Assembly: GCF_003086295.3 (NCBI RefSeq)
Contig: NC_092050.1
Location: 147,318,699-147,382,698, forward strand
DNA length: 64,000 bases
Origin: Arachis hypogaea
Taxonomy: Eukaryota; Streptophyta; Magnoliopsida; Fabales; Fabaceae
Direction of reading: 5' to 3'
Positions 27,288 to 37,868 of the stretch are shown here, piece after piece. The translations under genes and the position numbers were made by a program. The stretch's first letter is position 1. Every line of letters begins with the position of its first letter. The notes beneath the pieces were generated by a model, which worked only from the letters and a program-made list of their open reading frames with translations, was not told where the DNA came from and searched no databases.

Positions 27288-28376
27288 CTAAGACGAACAA
27301 TCCCCACCAGTTGGGGGCACAGCAAGGTGTGGATGGCGCAGTTTCACCGCCAAGCCTTCTGAAGACAAATAGCAGCCCTCACAGTTGTAAGAATTTAACA
27401 CCCTGTCAACATTTAAAGGCTTCAATTTCGAACTATATACCCTAAAATCGACATATAGATGTTCGACATATAGATTCGAATTAGCCTTAACAATTTCAGG
27501 CTTTCCATCTTTTGTCCAAAGGTGGACACTCTGATGTACAGTAGATGGTACAGCTCTAACTCCGTGAATCCAGTCCCGACCCAATAAAGCATTATAGCCT
27601 GCCCTCGAAGGCACCACCACGAAAACAGTGTTTTTCTCAGAAGACCCCACCTTCACCCCCAAGGTAACCAGACCTTTAGCAGGAGTAGAAGCACCACTAA
27701 AGTCTATTACAACAATATTGGTGGGAACCAAATCATCAGGATGCTTACCAACTTTCATCAGCATCCTCTCCGGTAAGAGATTTATTGTTGCTCCACCATC
27801 AATTAAAACTTTATTTACTTTATTTCCTCTTATAGTGGTAGTAATATGAAGTGGGCAAAGATGAGAATTTTCTTTTTCAGAAGGCCTCAGAAAATACCCT
27901 GGTTCATCCTCATATCGGATGAAAGAAAAGGCTTCTTCAGCTTCCATATCATGATCTTCTTCAGGGTCGCCTTCATACTCACCCAAGTATTCAGTTGGAA
28001 TAATTGAAATAGTTCCAACCATTTCATCATCCCCCTCTTCGAAATACTCTTCATCCAAATCAACATCCTTGTCGTTGTCAGCACCTGGAGTATTAGCTAC
28101 CACCTTGCTTTTATCCAACTTCGCAGGGGAAGGAATACCCTTTGGGCATGTTTCTCCATCAGAGGGAAAGACTATTCGAGAGTGCACCGAGGGCGTTGTC
28201 CCCTTGCCTTTACCAGAATGAATTTTCTTATTTTGCGGTTGATCCCGTCTTCCTCTACCCCTTGAGTACCCTCTGGCTCGGCCACAGCGGTAAGGATATT
28301 GGCCTCGAGCATCTCGATTCTGGAATTCTCGATAATTTCGAATCCATTGAACTCCTATAGCCTGAGAACGGCTCAT
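27288..28376 (-). pseudogene. Aspartic protease region of Ty3 element 1
   Basis: A 362-residue open frame. The N-terminal half is basic then acidic and low in complexity (RARGYSRGRGRRDQ; repeated Glu/Asp). The protease core reads VNKVLIDGGATINLLPERML, then VIDFSGASTPAKGLV and YNALLGRDWIHG. Active-site position DGGA replaces the more common D-S/T-G-A; similar variants are familiar in plant Tat-type elements. It continues past 27288 toward the RT with stops between. Confidence 0.75.
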
Positions 28377-28599
28377 CGGTGCGACAGCATTTTGCTGAGG
28401 AGCCTTGGAACTTTATTCTTCCACTCGTCTAATTGGTTGCTTTTGACGAGCCTACTCCTCTCTATGAGCCAATTTCTTTTTCATCATCTCTTTCTCAAAG
28501 ATTGCTGCAGCCTCAATATCAAACACAACATTGCATCGAGGACACAGAGATACGTCCCGATCTTTAAGTTTTTACTGCATAAGGAACTCCAATAATCCA

Positions 28600-30525
28600 T
28601 CCCCTGCACCAGGGTATATAGATCGGACTTATGACTCGAAATCACCTAGAGCCATGTCAAAATCATAAGACATTCCAACCATATTTACTCCAAAATATGG
28701 TTTAGCAAAACTGGCCTCAGCATCGAAAGGATCAGCATCGACTTTCATCTCTTTCTTCCCATCATCAAACTTCAAACGTCCTTCCATAATGGCCTCCTGT
28801 ATGAGGTCCCTGAAACGAATACAGCTGTTAGTCGAATGACTAGTTGCTTGGTGAAATTTACAATAAGATTTCCCTTTTAAATCTTTCACCGAAAGTAATG
28901 TTCTACCCTCAGGCAGAATTAATTGTTTATCTTTAAGCAACACATCGAAAATCTGATCAGATTTCGAGATATCAAAACTATATTTCTTTCCACTCTTTAG
29001 TTTTGAATCGTTCAACTTTTCGTTACTAGGGAGCTTTTTAAGTAAAGAACAAACATATGGAGGACCCTTTTTAAGTTCAGCCAAATCAACCTCCGCCTCG
29101 AAATCGAACTCCTCTTCCGAGGATTCCATGGTCACATAAGCAACCTTCTCCTTTCGAGTAAAATATTTACTCTTTAACCTTTGTTCATTCTTATATTTCT
29201 CTTTTTCCTTCTTCATAAGTTCAACCTGACGAACCCTTTCAGCCAAATGGGCCAAATCAGCTATATACACATTAAGCAGTTTTCAACGCATATAGAATCC
29301 TAACCCCATAACTGCTATTTTCACCACTTAACTCTCAGGTAATGACACATAACACCTACTTCTATCATTTTTGAAACGTATCATATAGTCATCAATGGTT
29401 TCACCATCTTCTCGTTTCAAAGCTACTAGATCAGGAACTGCTACATTCAACTCCCCTTGATAAAATTGAGCATGAAAAGAAGTTTTCAACTGATTCCACG
29501 TCGTTATCGAATTTGGTCTGAGATTCGAAAACCAAATAAACGCATTCTTCATTAACGAAGAAGGAAAAAACTTCATTTTCAAATTCTCATCATTGACTAG
29601 ATTCCCAATCTCGACCAAATATCGAGCGACATATTCAGTAGTCGATTCTCTAACTTCCCCCGCAAATTTTGTAATTATTTTTGGATTCTTCACCCCTCTT
29701 GGCACTTCGGCCATTTGAACAACTTGAGGGAAAGCAGATACAAAATGGGGTCAGTTCATAAACCCAATGTTCAAACCGACTCGATTGAGTACATCTTCCA
29801 TAATCCTTGTGACTTGATAACGTTCACCACCATGATTAGCATGTAATCGGGCTAGAACATCATCTTCATTTTGACCACGGGAAATTATCTGAGGATTTTC
29901 TCTGTTTAAAACATTGTTTTCATTTTGAAATATATTTTTGAAACCCTCATTATTTCCCCTGACATCATGCCTTTCGCCTTCATCATAATCAACGATTCGA
30001 GCAATCCATTCAACTTGCCTTGCAAGATGTTCGAATTTCGATTCGTGATCAGTAATTATAGGATTTAGAATTGTAGTCATTTGTTGAGTCAATAAGTTGA
30101 CCAAACCATGATGACTTTTCTCTATATGTTGTTGAAATACTGCTATAGAATTAGAGTCATTCGACGTAGAGCCCACATTATAATCACGAGAGAATTCGAA
30201 ATGCTATTGTGGGTTTTGAGAATTATTTACTCCATTTACACTACGAAAACGAACATGAGGAACAAAACCACTCACTGGTGGAGTATAACCAGGAGGAAGA
30301 CCATAAAGAGGCCAACCAATAGTTACTGGAGACTGAACAGGTGGTAAGTGACCATGTGGACGAATATTACGCCCATTGTTTCCAGTTTGTACACTAGTAG
30401 CCACCGTACTTTCACTTATAATTAAACCTTCCAAACGTAAAGTAAACGTCCGAAGATTGCACAGTTACTGGTATGCTGTCATTGGTGGACGACCCACCAT
30501 TCACATTTGATACTTCATCAGCCAT
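28600..30525 (-). pseudogene. gag of Ty3 element 1
   Basis: A start at 30525 (MADEVSNVNGGSSTND) lies about 105 nt inside the 5' LTR. The Retrotrans_gag core is at 29714-29328 (FFPSSLMKNAFIWFSNLRP, WNQLKTSFHAQFY). A charged C-terminal segment at 29270-28629 contains YCKFHQATSHSTNSCIRFRD, a degenerate Cys/His motif often seen in this lineage. Stops near 30204, 29750 and 29300 break the frame into four blocks. Confidence 0.8.
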
Positions 30526-30601
30526 GTGAATAATCATTCCACTTCTCAATCGCATACACCAAATGACACCAAAAATCTTTTGACACACTTCATTTTAAAA
30601 C

Positions 30602-30629
30602 TGTCCCTACCTGGCACGCCAATTTTTTT
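30602..30629 (-). other. Candidate primer-binding site of Ty3 element 1
   Basis: Directly inside the 5' LTR, after an A run, the minus strand reads TTGGCGTGCCAGGTAGGGAC. Its position fits a tRNA primer-binding site. It is not the common initiator-Met type (TGGTATCAGAGC), and I cannot name the tRNA. Confidence 0.4.
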
Positions 30630-31398
30630 TGTCAATTTTTAACAAATCGATGGCGGTTCAATTCTAATGGTTTGGGAGCGAAACCTACTCCTCTTTTGTA
30701 GGTACCGATTTTTCTATAAGTGCATTAAAGGTTCTCGAATCAGACGAGCATAAAAAGGAAAATGAGTTCAAAAGGTGCAAAATACTGAAAGAGTGTAAAA
30801 TAAAGATTTCGAAAAGTAAAACTGACTAAAATCAAAATAGTTTGCATTGAATTTTAAATAAAGCAATTAAAATGCCTCCGATTGGGTCAAAGAATTTTTG
30901 ACATGAAAAGTAAAGGTACTGAAATGTAAATTTGACAATAAAATTAAAATATACTCTGAAAATAAATTAAACGGGAAAAGAAAAAGTTTGCAGAAATTGT
31001 AAAATTGAAAAGTAAAGACAATGGAAGGAACCCTACAGAAATCGAACTCGAATGCAAACTCAGAAATTCGCTAGGCATGTGAGTGTTCTTGAGTATATTA
31101 TTGGAGAAAAGTTCCAACCCCTGTGCCATATTGCTTCCTGTTATTTATAGCCCTCTTTCCATAACTGATCATTAAAGAATTCGTGCCCTTTGCGTGTGGA
31201 GATTAAGGTAACCGTTCCCGCTCTTTTGTCCAAGAGCGTTACCAACAAATTCTTAATTCAAAGAAGGCTTTCGATCCCCTCCATATCAGTGACGGATCTA
31301 GAAAATTTTGATAGTGGAGAAAATATATATATATAATAAAAATATTATGTGTACATAAAAATCAGTTATTAAATTATTCATTAATCATTATATATTTG

Positions 31399-31437
<39 letters not shown>

Positions 31438-32203
31438 TAATTTATTTTTAATGTGTATTTTTTATTTCAATATATATATATGCATGTGGTTATTTTCTAT
31501 GTACATATAACATGATTAGTTTTTAAAATATCTAATTTACAAATTAAAATACTAAAATTATAATTTTAATAATAACATATAATTTAAAATTTTATTATTT
31601 AGATTTCATATTTTAAAAAAATTAAGTAACTTTTTTTAACAATACAATCGAAATATCTCTCTTTTTATATAGAATAATGCTACACATTTATGTTATGTAG
31701 TTGTTACGGGAAAAAATTAAAACTAATATAAAAAAAGATAAATAATACTCTTTCGAGGCGATTTCTAAGAAAAAAAATAAATTTCATTTAAATTGTGAAT
31801 TTATCATTCTAATAATATCTAATATGATATTTTTAAATTGGCTATGAAGTACCAAAAATTAAATAAAATATTGCTGTGTGGACAAATTCAATAATTTAGT
31901 AGGACAAATAAATATTATTATCATATACTACTCAAAAAAATTTCAAATTGTAGTGGGGGCGCTTGCCCCCGCAATAAAACATGTACATCTGTCCCTGCCT
32001 CCATTTGCCTCCATTCGTATAACTGCTCGATTCTCCATTTGAGTAACTGCTCGATTTATCAAAGTATCGAAATTGAATCTGTGCCAAATAATTTTCACCT
32101 AATAATTTGCACATGTATCTCTTTTAATCCCTGCTTCCATCTCAACACTTTACCAACTTTTCGAATCGACTTAATCTTTCGAAAATAATTATTTCGACTA
32201 ACA
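30630..32203 (-). repeat. 5' LTR of Ty3 element 1, interrupted by a hAT-like insertion
   Basis: Partner of the 19152-19973 LTR, in the same orientation. It starts TGTCAATTTTTAAC and ends GACTAACA, giving TG...CA ends. Length without the 711-bp insertion at 31287-31997 is about 863 bp. A short local duplication (AACTGCTCGATT twice near 32019 and 32045) also lengthens it. Confidence 0.85.
31287..31997. mobile_element. hAT-like non-autonomous element inside the 5' LTR
   Basis: Absent from the other LTR, which defines the insertion exactly. The ends are CAGTGACGGATCTAGA and the complement of the right end, CAGGGACAGATGTACA, an imperfect hAT-style TIR. The flanks CCTCCATAT and CCTCCATTT are a near-identical target duplication of 8-9 bp. 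The interior is AT-rich with a GGGGGCGCTTGCCCCC palindrome near the right end (about 31955-31970) and no coding frame. Confidence 0.75.
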
Positions 32204-33098
32204 AATAAATTAAGAAGAAGACCAATATAAAGTCACGATATGAGAACCGAAAAAATAAATTAATAATATTTATTTAACTAATTTCGTAATTATTATGTAT
32301 GTTACTAAGAATATTAAATATCTTTTAAATTTAATAGAACGAACAACATTATATCAAATTAAAGTCATTCCAAATAAAAATAAAATATTTCAATGGACAG
32401 TATTCCAAGTAAAATTCGATCCAAAACTAAAATAATTCTTTAAGAGAAAGTATAAGGAGTCAACGAAATTTTTATATAATGTGTATAATGGAGGTTTAGA
32501 GAGTATTAGAGATATAATCATTAGTGTTACTTTTTCTCATCAGTTGAAGTTTTTGAGATGAGTGGTATCATGACATGGTATTAGAGTGCTAGATCCGCAG
32601 TTTAAGGTTTTGGGGAGATGTTTATTATCGCTAGTACTCGGATGGTTATTCTAGATAGTATGGGGGTTCATTTTGTAACTCACTAACCCATTGTACACAT
32701 TGTACAAATAGTCCATTGTCTCCATAGTGGGATCCATCCTTTAATCTACTTTTAATTGATTAAGTATTTTCACACTTTTTAAAAACCAAAATTTTGTAAG
32801 AAAATTTAATAAATTATTTGCTTAAAAATACTTCTTATATTTTTTATTCAAACACAATTATTTTTTAATAATAAATTTTAAGAATATAAATACTTTTTTA
32901 ACCTTCGTCCATCGTCCCATTGTTTGCTAACTTTGCTTTCCCTGATAATGAAGTTCATGATCTATAATCAACCTCCAAATAAGGGGAAAAAAAAAGAGTA
33001 TATATTCGACTTGCCTTGATGAACAAGAAAGAAAGAAAATATCCACGGCATTTGAAAACGCCACAAAGCAACGAATTGGATAATAATGGATATAGGTC
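32204..33098. other. Intergenic DNA with a retroelement-like remnant
   Basis: AT-rich. At 32430-32740 there is a stretch containing ATGGTATTAGAGTGCTAGAT, which resembles a mutated initiator-Met primer-binding site, and ACATTGTACAAATAGTCC; it may be an old LTR end. No gene is seen. The last 100 bp should be distal promoter of the MBF1c gene. Confidence 0.4.
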
Positions 33099-33157
33099 GA
33101 ACCTTCTGGAGAAACCACACAAACGGCACCCAAATCACACAAAGAACGTTCCAGAGA
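33099..33157 (+). promoter_or_regulatory. Two heat-shock elements upstream of MBF1c
   Basis: GAACCTTCTGGAGAA (33099-33113) and GAACGTTCCAGAGA (33144-33157) each contain alternating GAA/TTC/GA pentamers (nGAAnnTTCnnGAn), the binding pattern of heat-shock factors. They lie about 70 and 30 bp above a TATA box. MBF1c genes are known heat-induced targets of class A Hsfs, which agrees with these sites. Confidence 0.8.
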
Positions 33158-33178
33158 CACTCATTTCACCAAGCCTCG

Positions 33179-33188
33179 AATATATATC
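33179..33188 (+). promoter_or_regulatory. TATA box of MBF1c
   Basis: AATATATATC about 120 bp above the start codon, just downstream of the two heat-shock elements, which predicts transcription starting near 33210-33220. Confidence 0.6.
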
Positions 33189-33304
33189 ACCATCTCTCTA
33201 CCATTCTTTTCAGTTTTCAATTTTTCTTCTTCACTCACAACCGGTTTTCTTCATTCAATTCATCCTTTCGTTTTTCTTCAAAACTTACCTCGTGTTTTGC
33301 AACG

Positions 33305-33739
33305 ATGCCGACTCGATCGACGGGGACCATAACGCAAGACTGGGAGCCTGTGGTTCTGCACAAGTCCAGGCCCAAGGCCCAGGACCTTCGTAATCCCAAG
33401 GCCGTGAACCAGGCCCTGAGGTCGGGCGCCGAGGTGCAGACCATCAAGAAGTTTGACGGGGGGTCTAACAGGAAGCCCGGGCCTGGGATCAATGCGAGGA
33501 AGCTGGAGGAAGGGACGGAGCCCGCGGCGCTGGAGCGGGTGGCGGTGGAGGTGAGGCAAGCCATACAGAAGGCCCGTCTGGATAAGAAGATGAGCCAGGC
33601 AGAGCTGGCGAAGCAGATCAACGAGAGGCCGCAGGTGGTGCAGGAGTACGAGAACGGCAAAGCCCAGCCCAACCAGGCTGTGCTCGCTAAGATGGAGAGA
33701 GTTCTTGGTGTCAAGCTCAGGGGCAAAATCGGAAAATGA
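33305..33739 (+). CDS. MBF1C: Multiprotein bridging factor 1c, heat-responsive transcriptional co-activator
   Basis: Intronless, 144 residues, intact. MBF1 bridges sequence-specific activators to TBP; the c type acts in heat and other stress responses and moves to the nucleus on heating. The N-terminal MBF1 domain starts TQDWEPVVLHKSRPKAQDLR. The C-terminal helix-turn-helix (cro/C1 type) covers about residues 85-140, with MSQAELAKQINERPQVVQEY and ENGKAQPNQAVLAKMERVLG, ending in the conserved LRGKIGK. The start at 33305 is chosen because family homology begins there, although the frame is open further upstream. It is GC-rich compared with its surroundings. The c type is favoured over a/b by VLHKSRPKAQDLRNPKAVN, the lack of introns and the upstream heat-shock elements. 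Confidence 0.95.
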   Translation: MPTRSTGTITQDWEPVVLHKSRPKAQDLRNPKAVNQALRSGAEVQTIKKFDGGSNRKPGPGINARKLEEGTEPAALERVAVEVRQAIQKARLDKKMSQAELAKQINERPQVVQEYENGKAQPNQAVLAKMERVLGVKLRGKIGK

Positions 33740-34202
33740 AAGAAGATTTTCCTTTAATAAGAGTGCTTTGTGTTGTGGTGTTGTGTTGTGTTCTGTTCTG
33801 TTCTGGATCAGGGTCTGTTGTTTAATATCTGATATGATGGAAGGGAACGTTAAAGTGTGTGATTTTAGGGAGAGTGTTAACAAAAGTTTGATAGTGTAAT
33901 GAGATCTCGCTGTAGATTAATGTTATTATGACTTATTCGATTTTAAAATTTGGAGATTACATTAATTTGTATATGAAAATTTCATTAACTAAATTGTTTG
34001 TTTTCCTAAGAATAACATTGTTATAAACTACTATAATTGTACTAACAGTTGAATTAATGAAGACATGTATTTAGTGAGACACCACGAGACCAAAGATGGA
34101 AATGCTTTTCCCAAGTTACAATATGAAAAAAAAAAAAAAAGCCGTAAATGCCCATAAAAACAAATAAAACAAAACACAGTAGCATATAGCCTTGAGACCA
34201 AC
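33740..34202. other. MBF1c 3' region and small dispersed repeat
   Basis: Contains the MBF1c 3' UTR (T/G-rich to about 33900). 34048-34101 is a copy of the repeat also found at 60303-60356. No gene is seen. Confidence 0.5.
34048..34101. repeat. 54-bp dispersed repeat, copy 1
   Basis: GTTGAATTAATGAAGACATG followed by ATTTAGTGAG and CACCACGAGACCAAA. It matches 60303-60356 at 51 of 54 positions in the same orientation, with weaker similarity about 8 bp further upstream. Nature unknown. Confidence 0.75.
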
Positions 34203-35400
34203 CTGGATGTTCTTTTGATCATCTGAAACCATGAGATTCAGAGCACTACCATCAATCAGAAATTCCGTTGCAAAGCAATCAAGATTACCGAAATCTTTGG
34301 TCAATAAGCTAAGTTGAGCACCCTGCTCTTTCCAACTAAGGAAGTATATACTTTTATGGATGAAGTTTTTTTACCTGAGAAAATGTTAACAGATATTACC
34401 TAAAAGAGGAAGAAGAAATTAATTCTAATAACATCCATTTATCTGATTCTCATTTTCTTTTTTTCTTTTCACTTCTCTGGCACTTGTTCAATATATTTAA
34501 GATAAGCATTCAAAGCTTATTTCACTCAGAAAATTACAGGGAAGCAGATGATTTCAAAATTCTTTTAATTTTCCATTTAGTAAAACTTGTGTAAATATTA
34601 AATACAGATGCAAATAAATAAACTTTGCATCCCATTTTCCCATTGACTACTATATATAAACTTGGTTGCTATTGTTTAAGCTCACAACATGTAATGGTGG
34701 TGCATAAAAAAACGCAATCCCATTCAACTGAGTGCCAGTCCACTTGTACAAAATAATTTTTGGACAAAATAATTTTTGGACCAGATGCTATCAACAGATG
34801 GCCCTGAAGAGAGGCCAAGGCAGATATAGCTCCTTTTCATTCCTTTGTGTACACCTCTGAAACCTGTGAGAATGAACCAAAAAAAGGCATCACTCAAAGT
34901 TTAGCCAAGTGACAAAAATTCAGCCAAATTTTGAGAAAGCAACCCCGAAGATGCCAGCGTTTGAGGATTATCGGTATTTTTTCCTAAAGAGAACAGCAGG
35001 ATACGTCTTCTCCTTGCACATAAGCAGTGCCAACAGCCAAAAGTGTTTCATTTTCTTTAGAGGATGTATTCTACGAAAAAAGACAAATCACAAAATAGAA
35101 TTAGTGAGGCCAAGCAGCTAAAAACATTATCTATTCTGTTATCATATTCAGCACTCAGAAGGAAAATACAATTACCAGCAGTGTAACCATTCTCACAGGC
35201 ATTTTCAGAAGTTTGCATAGGAATTGTTGCCTTTGTTTGCCAAGGGCCACCAGACTTATCTGGCTCCATAATACGAACCTCAAATTCATCAACAGAATAA
35301 AAATGGTTTTGTTCATCAGGATTTAGATTCTGGCTCTCACTATGATGGTTGGAATCTTGTTCACCTAGAGAAACAACTTGATTAAGTGGTTTAGGAACCT
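34203..35400 (-). pseudogene. CPSF160: CPSF160 (cleavage and polyadenylation factor large subunit) fragment
   Basis: Three exon-like blocks in correct order on the minus strand. Block 1, about 35186-35400, reads VPKPLNQVVSLGEQDSN, then FEVRIMEPDKSGGPWQTKAT and IPMQTSENA; a small deletion shifts the frame, after which VRMVTLL is still readable. Block 2, about 34950-35075, reads NTSSKENETLLAVGTAYVQG then EDV, followed by a deletion of the expected GRV region and LLFSLGKNTDN in another frame. Block 3, about 34203-34370, reads IYFLSWKEQGAQLSLL and CFATEFLIDGSALNLMVSDD, ending at a donor site. CPSF160 is a nuclear mRNA 3'-processing subunit. Introns are kept, so this came from genomic DNA, not from mRNA. 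Frame damage makes it non-functional. Confidence 0.85.
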
Positions 35401-36260
35401 GGTTTTATATCAATAAACAGTTTTGATTACTTTCTGAACAAATTAGCAAACTGATTAATATTTCATAATATATGAACTCAACAAGCTACAACACAACTTA
35501 CTAAACAGGACACAATCAAGTGAAAAATGAACCAGAGCAGGACTAGTTAAATATGGTCTGAATGTCTGATCCTTAACACAAATGTTGGAAATAACAATAA
35601 ATATATTGTTTTTTTAATTTCTTTTAATGCATCAATCATAAAAAATTTCAACCACAAGGAATACTTAATCATATTTAAGGTGTAATAAATAAAAAAAATA
35701 AAAAAAAAGGAAAAGAATACACACTTTTTAATTTAGATGTGGAACGGAGAATGGTGTAGGATGCAGAGAGAGAATGGTGTAGGATGCAGATATGGAGTGT
35801 ATAAGTGGTTTACGCAAGTGTGGTGTTAGGAGTAAAAATCAGACCATCCGATTTTTGAGTACACAAATCGGACCCTCCTATTTGTGTTTAAAAAAATTAA
35901 AAAAATTTAGAGTGTGTATTATTTGTGTACTCCAAATTTTTTTAATTTTTTAAATACAAATTGGAGGGTCTGATCTTCACTAAAATTTAAATTTCCTCTT
36001 TCACACTAATCGGACTGTTCGATTAGTAAGCTTAATTTTTTTTTACAAATAAATCGGATGGTCCGATTTCTTCGTCCCTATTTTAGAAAAAGTTATTCCT
36101 CCGTCTATGTCTATCGCTCACATTTTCCACAATAATGCACAACACACACATACTTCTCATATCCCCAGCTGATACCACGAACAACTCATCTATATTACTA
36201 ACTAAATCTGATTCTCTTGACATATCAGAATGAATTTCTCCTCTTCCAAATATAGTGTAT
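35401..36260. other. AT-rich spacer with foldback repeat
   Basis: No gene is seen. It holds a foldback at 35866-35975 and, around it, further variants of a TCGGA(C/T)(G/C)(G/C)TCCGAT-like word (35838-35852, 36012-36022, 36053-36072), suggesting a MITE family member of roughly 35740-36090. Confidence 0.5.
35866..35975. repeat. Foldback (inverted repeat) element
   Basis: Arms 35866-35908 and 35934-35975 are near-perfect complements of about 42 bp (AATCGGACCCTCC on the left pairs with GGAGGGTCTGAT on the right, then matching A- and T-rich tracts) around a spacer of about 25 bp. Likely part of a MITE. Confidence 0.75.
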
Positions 36261-36546
36261 CTAAAAATCACCTGATGATTGATGAGAATTTAGTGTTCGA
36301 TGATGATTCAGTGTTGGACGAGGGGATGAGTGGGTTGGTGAAATTGGCTCCGAGGATTGGATATGTGGAACTACCTCTGAGACCAGGCGGTTGACCATTT
36401 CAGCCGCAGAATATACAAGATTATATCTTAGAAGTTCGTTCTGTCCCATGTAGAAGGAGGGATGTCTCGGTTGAAGATCGTGCTGCTGCACCACCGTGCC
36501 GTGCATGAAGAGCGCTCCCGTGGAAGATCGTGCTGCGGCACCACAC
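36261..36546 (-). pseudogene. Repeat-protein gene, 3' fragment (left of the copia insertion)
   Basis: The minus-strand frame continues the repeat units found at 42409-43305 (MHGTVVQQHDLQPRHPSFYM), then leaves the repeats into a unique C-terminus: GQNELLRYNLVYSAAEMVNR, then LVSEVVPHIQSSEPISPTHS and a Ser/Pro/His-rich tail ending with a stop at 36261. I do not recognise the family. Together with 42409-43305 it looks like one gene split by a Ty1/copia element. The unit nearest the break is shortened (the stretch about 36505-36546 is mutated). Confidence 0.55.
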
Positions 36547-37374
36547 GGACCATAATTAAATCATTAAGAAATAATCATTAAGAAATTATAAATTTATTTT
36601 ATTTTAATTTGAGGTTGTGAAATTAGATTCAAATACGTGCTGCCTTTGGATTGCATAGCACACCTTAATAAAACTAAAAGAATATAGAGAAGGTGCATAA
36701 AGAGTACACAAATAATACATGAAGAGTACATAAAAAATACAAAAGATATATTAAAAAAAAATATTGCATTCTTTTTTATATATGTGCATACCATTTTTTA
36801 TCTGTGTCTCGATTCCAAATATTGGAAGGGTTAATTCGCAAAATTAAAAGAATTTAATTAATTTCTTACTTAAGGACACTACACATTCATCGAATAGCAT
36901 ATTTATTATAAAGTTTTTGTATGCACTATGATTTAATATGTGAATATATTTTTTTTTTAAATAAAAAAGGGTACTTTGTTTGTTTATTTATTTATTTATT
37001 TTTATATATCATTCTACATGAATCATTCTTTTGGCAAATTTATTATTTTTTTTGTTTTGCATGGATTGAATCATAATGATTGATTTTAATCTTAATGGAT
37101 CAAAAAAAAATTTTTTGCCATATGAATTTGTTGAATTCAGTTATAATTATGTTTTTTTTAAGGTCGGAACAAGACACCATTAAGATTTAATTCATTTTGG
37201 AATTTAAATATTTTTAATTGTTACATAAGGAAACTAGTAACAATTTGGATTATTATACCCATCTATTATAAAGATGTGGTTTTGAAATAAATTGATTGAA
37301 CATTATGCTGCCAAAGTAACCTCTTTTGTGAAAATTGATTTATTCAAAACATACGGTGATATGTAATTTACGCG

Positions 37375-37720
37375 AATATTGGTCATCCCAAAAGAAGGTC
37401 TATATTTGGCCGAATTACATATACATATTAATGGTAAATACATGTTTGGGTAACAAATAAAGAATAAAGTAATGCTTATTATTTATGCGGAAAATAATCG
37501 GCCCAAAGGAAGTTTATTGTTTGGCCAAATAATAAGTATTGCACACTTTTGTTTATTTTCTATTAATTATGCGGTCAATAATCGGCCCAAAGAAAGGTTA
37601 TTGTTTGGTCAATTAATAAAAAATATATGCGGTAATAAATAGGTTGTGAAGTTTAAGTCTCTATGTGCGCATTAAGTCGGTCCAAAGAAAGACTTCATGT
37701 GTGACAGGAATTTTGCTAAT
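37375..37720 (+). repeat. Four degenerate hairpin repeats in the copia leader
   Basis: Four copies of a word like CGGCCCAAAGAAAGGTTATT followed by GTTTGG(C/T)CAA occur at about 37385-37415, 37499-37530, 37575-37605 and 37677-37700. In three of them GGCCCAAA or TCCCAAA can pair with TTTGGCC, forming a short stem. They lie just before gag. Confidence 0.55.
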
Positions 37721-37868
37721 ATTTGATTAGTGCAATAAGAGTATCACTTACAGTTAATTTTTCTATCCAAAGATTGAAAATTAATGTTGTTCTAGATATC
37801 TCAGTATGGATTTTTTTCATTATTTTACTAATGTTTACTGCATGTTTATTTGTTCTAATCCAGAAACT

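Larger units (their letters stand above)
19152..32203 (-). mobile_element. Degenerate Ty3/gypsy retrotransposon (Tat-like) with antisense PMD ORF
   Basis: Bounded by direct LTRs at 19152-19973 and 30630-32203. The coding strand is minus: 5' LTR on the right, then gag, protease, RT, RNase H, integrase, then an additional ORF on the opposite strand before the 3' LTR. The RNase H region (LYFDGSKHKDGVGIL, NNMAEYEALILGLE) resembles the second, archaeal-type RNase H known from Tat-lineage elements. All frames carry stops and shifts, so the element is dead. The LTRs differ at many sites and the 5' LTR carries an insertion, so it is not recent. No 5-bp target duplication is evident (TGTTT on the left, AATAA on the right). 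Confidence 0.85.

Noticed and set aside
27288..28376. DGGA protease active site as a novel variant
   Set aside because: Similar D-G-G or D-N-G variants are usual in plant Tat-type Ty3 elements, and this copy is dead anyway.
33235..33883. Two long minus-strand frames opposite MBF1c
   Set aside because: They arise from the GC-rich codon use of MBF1c; no domain, no promoter.
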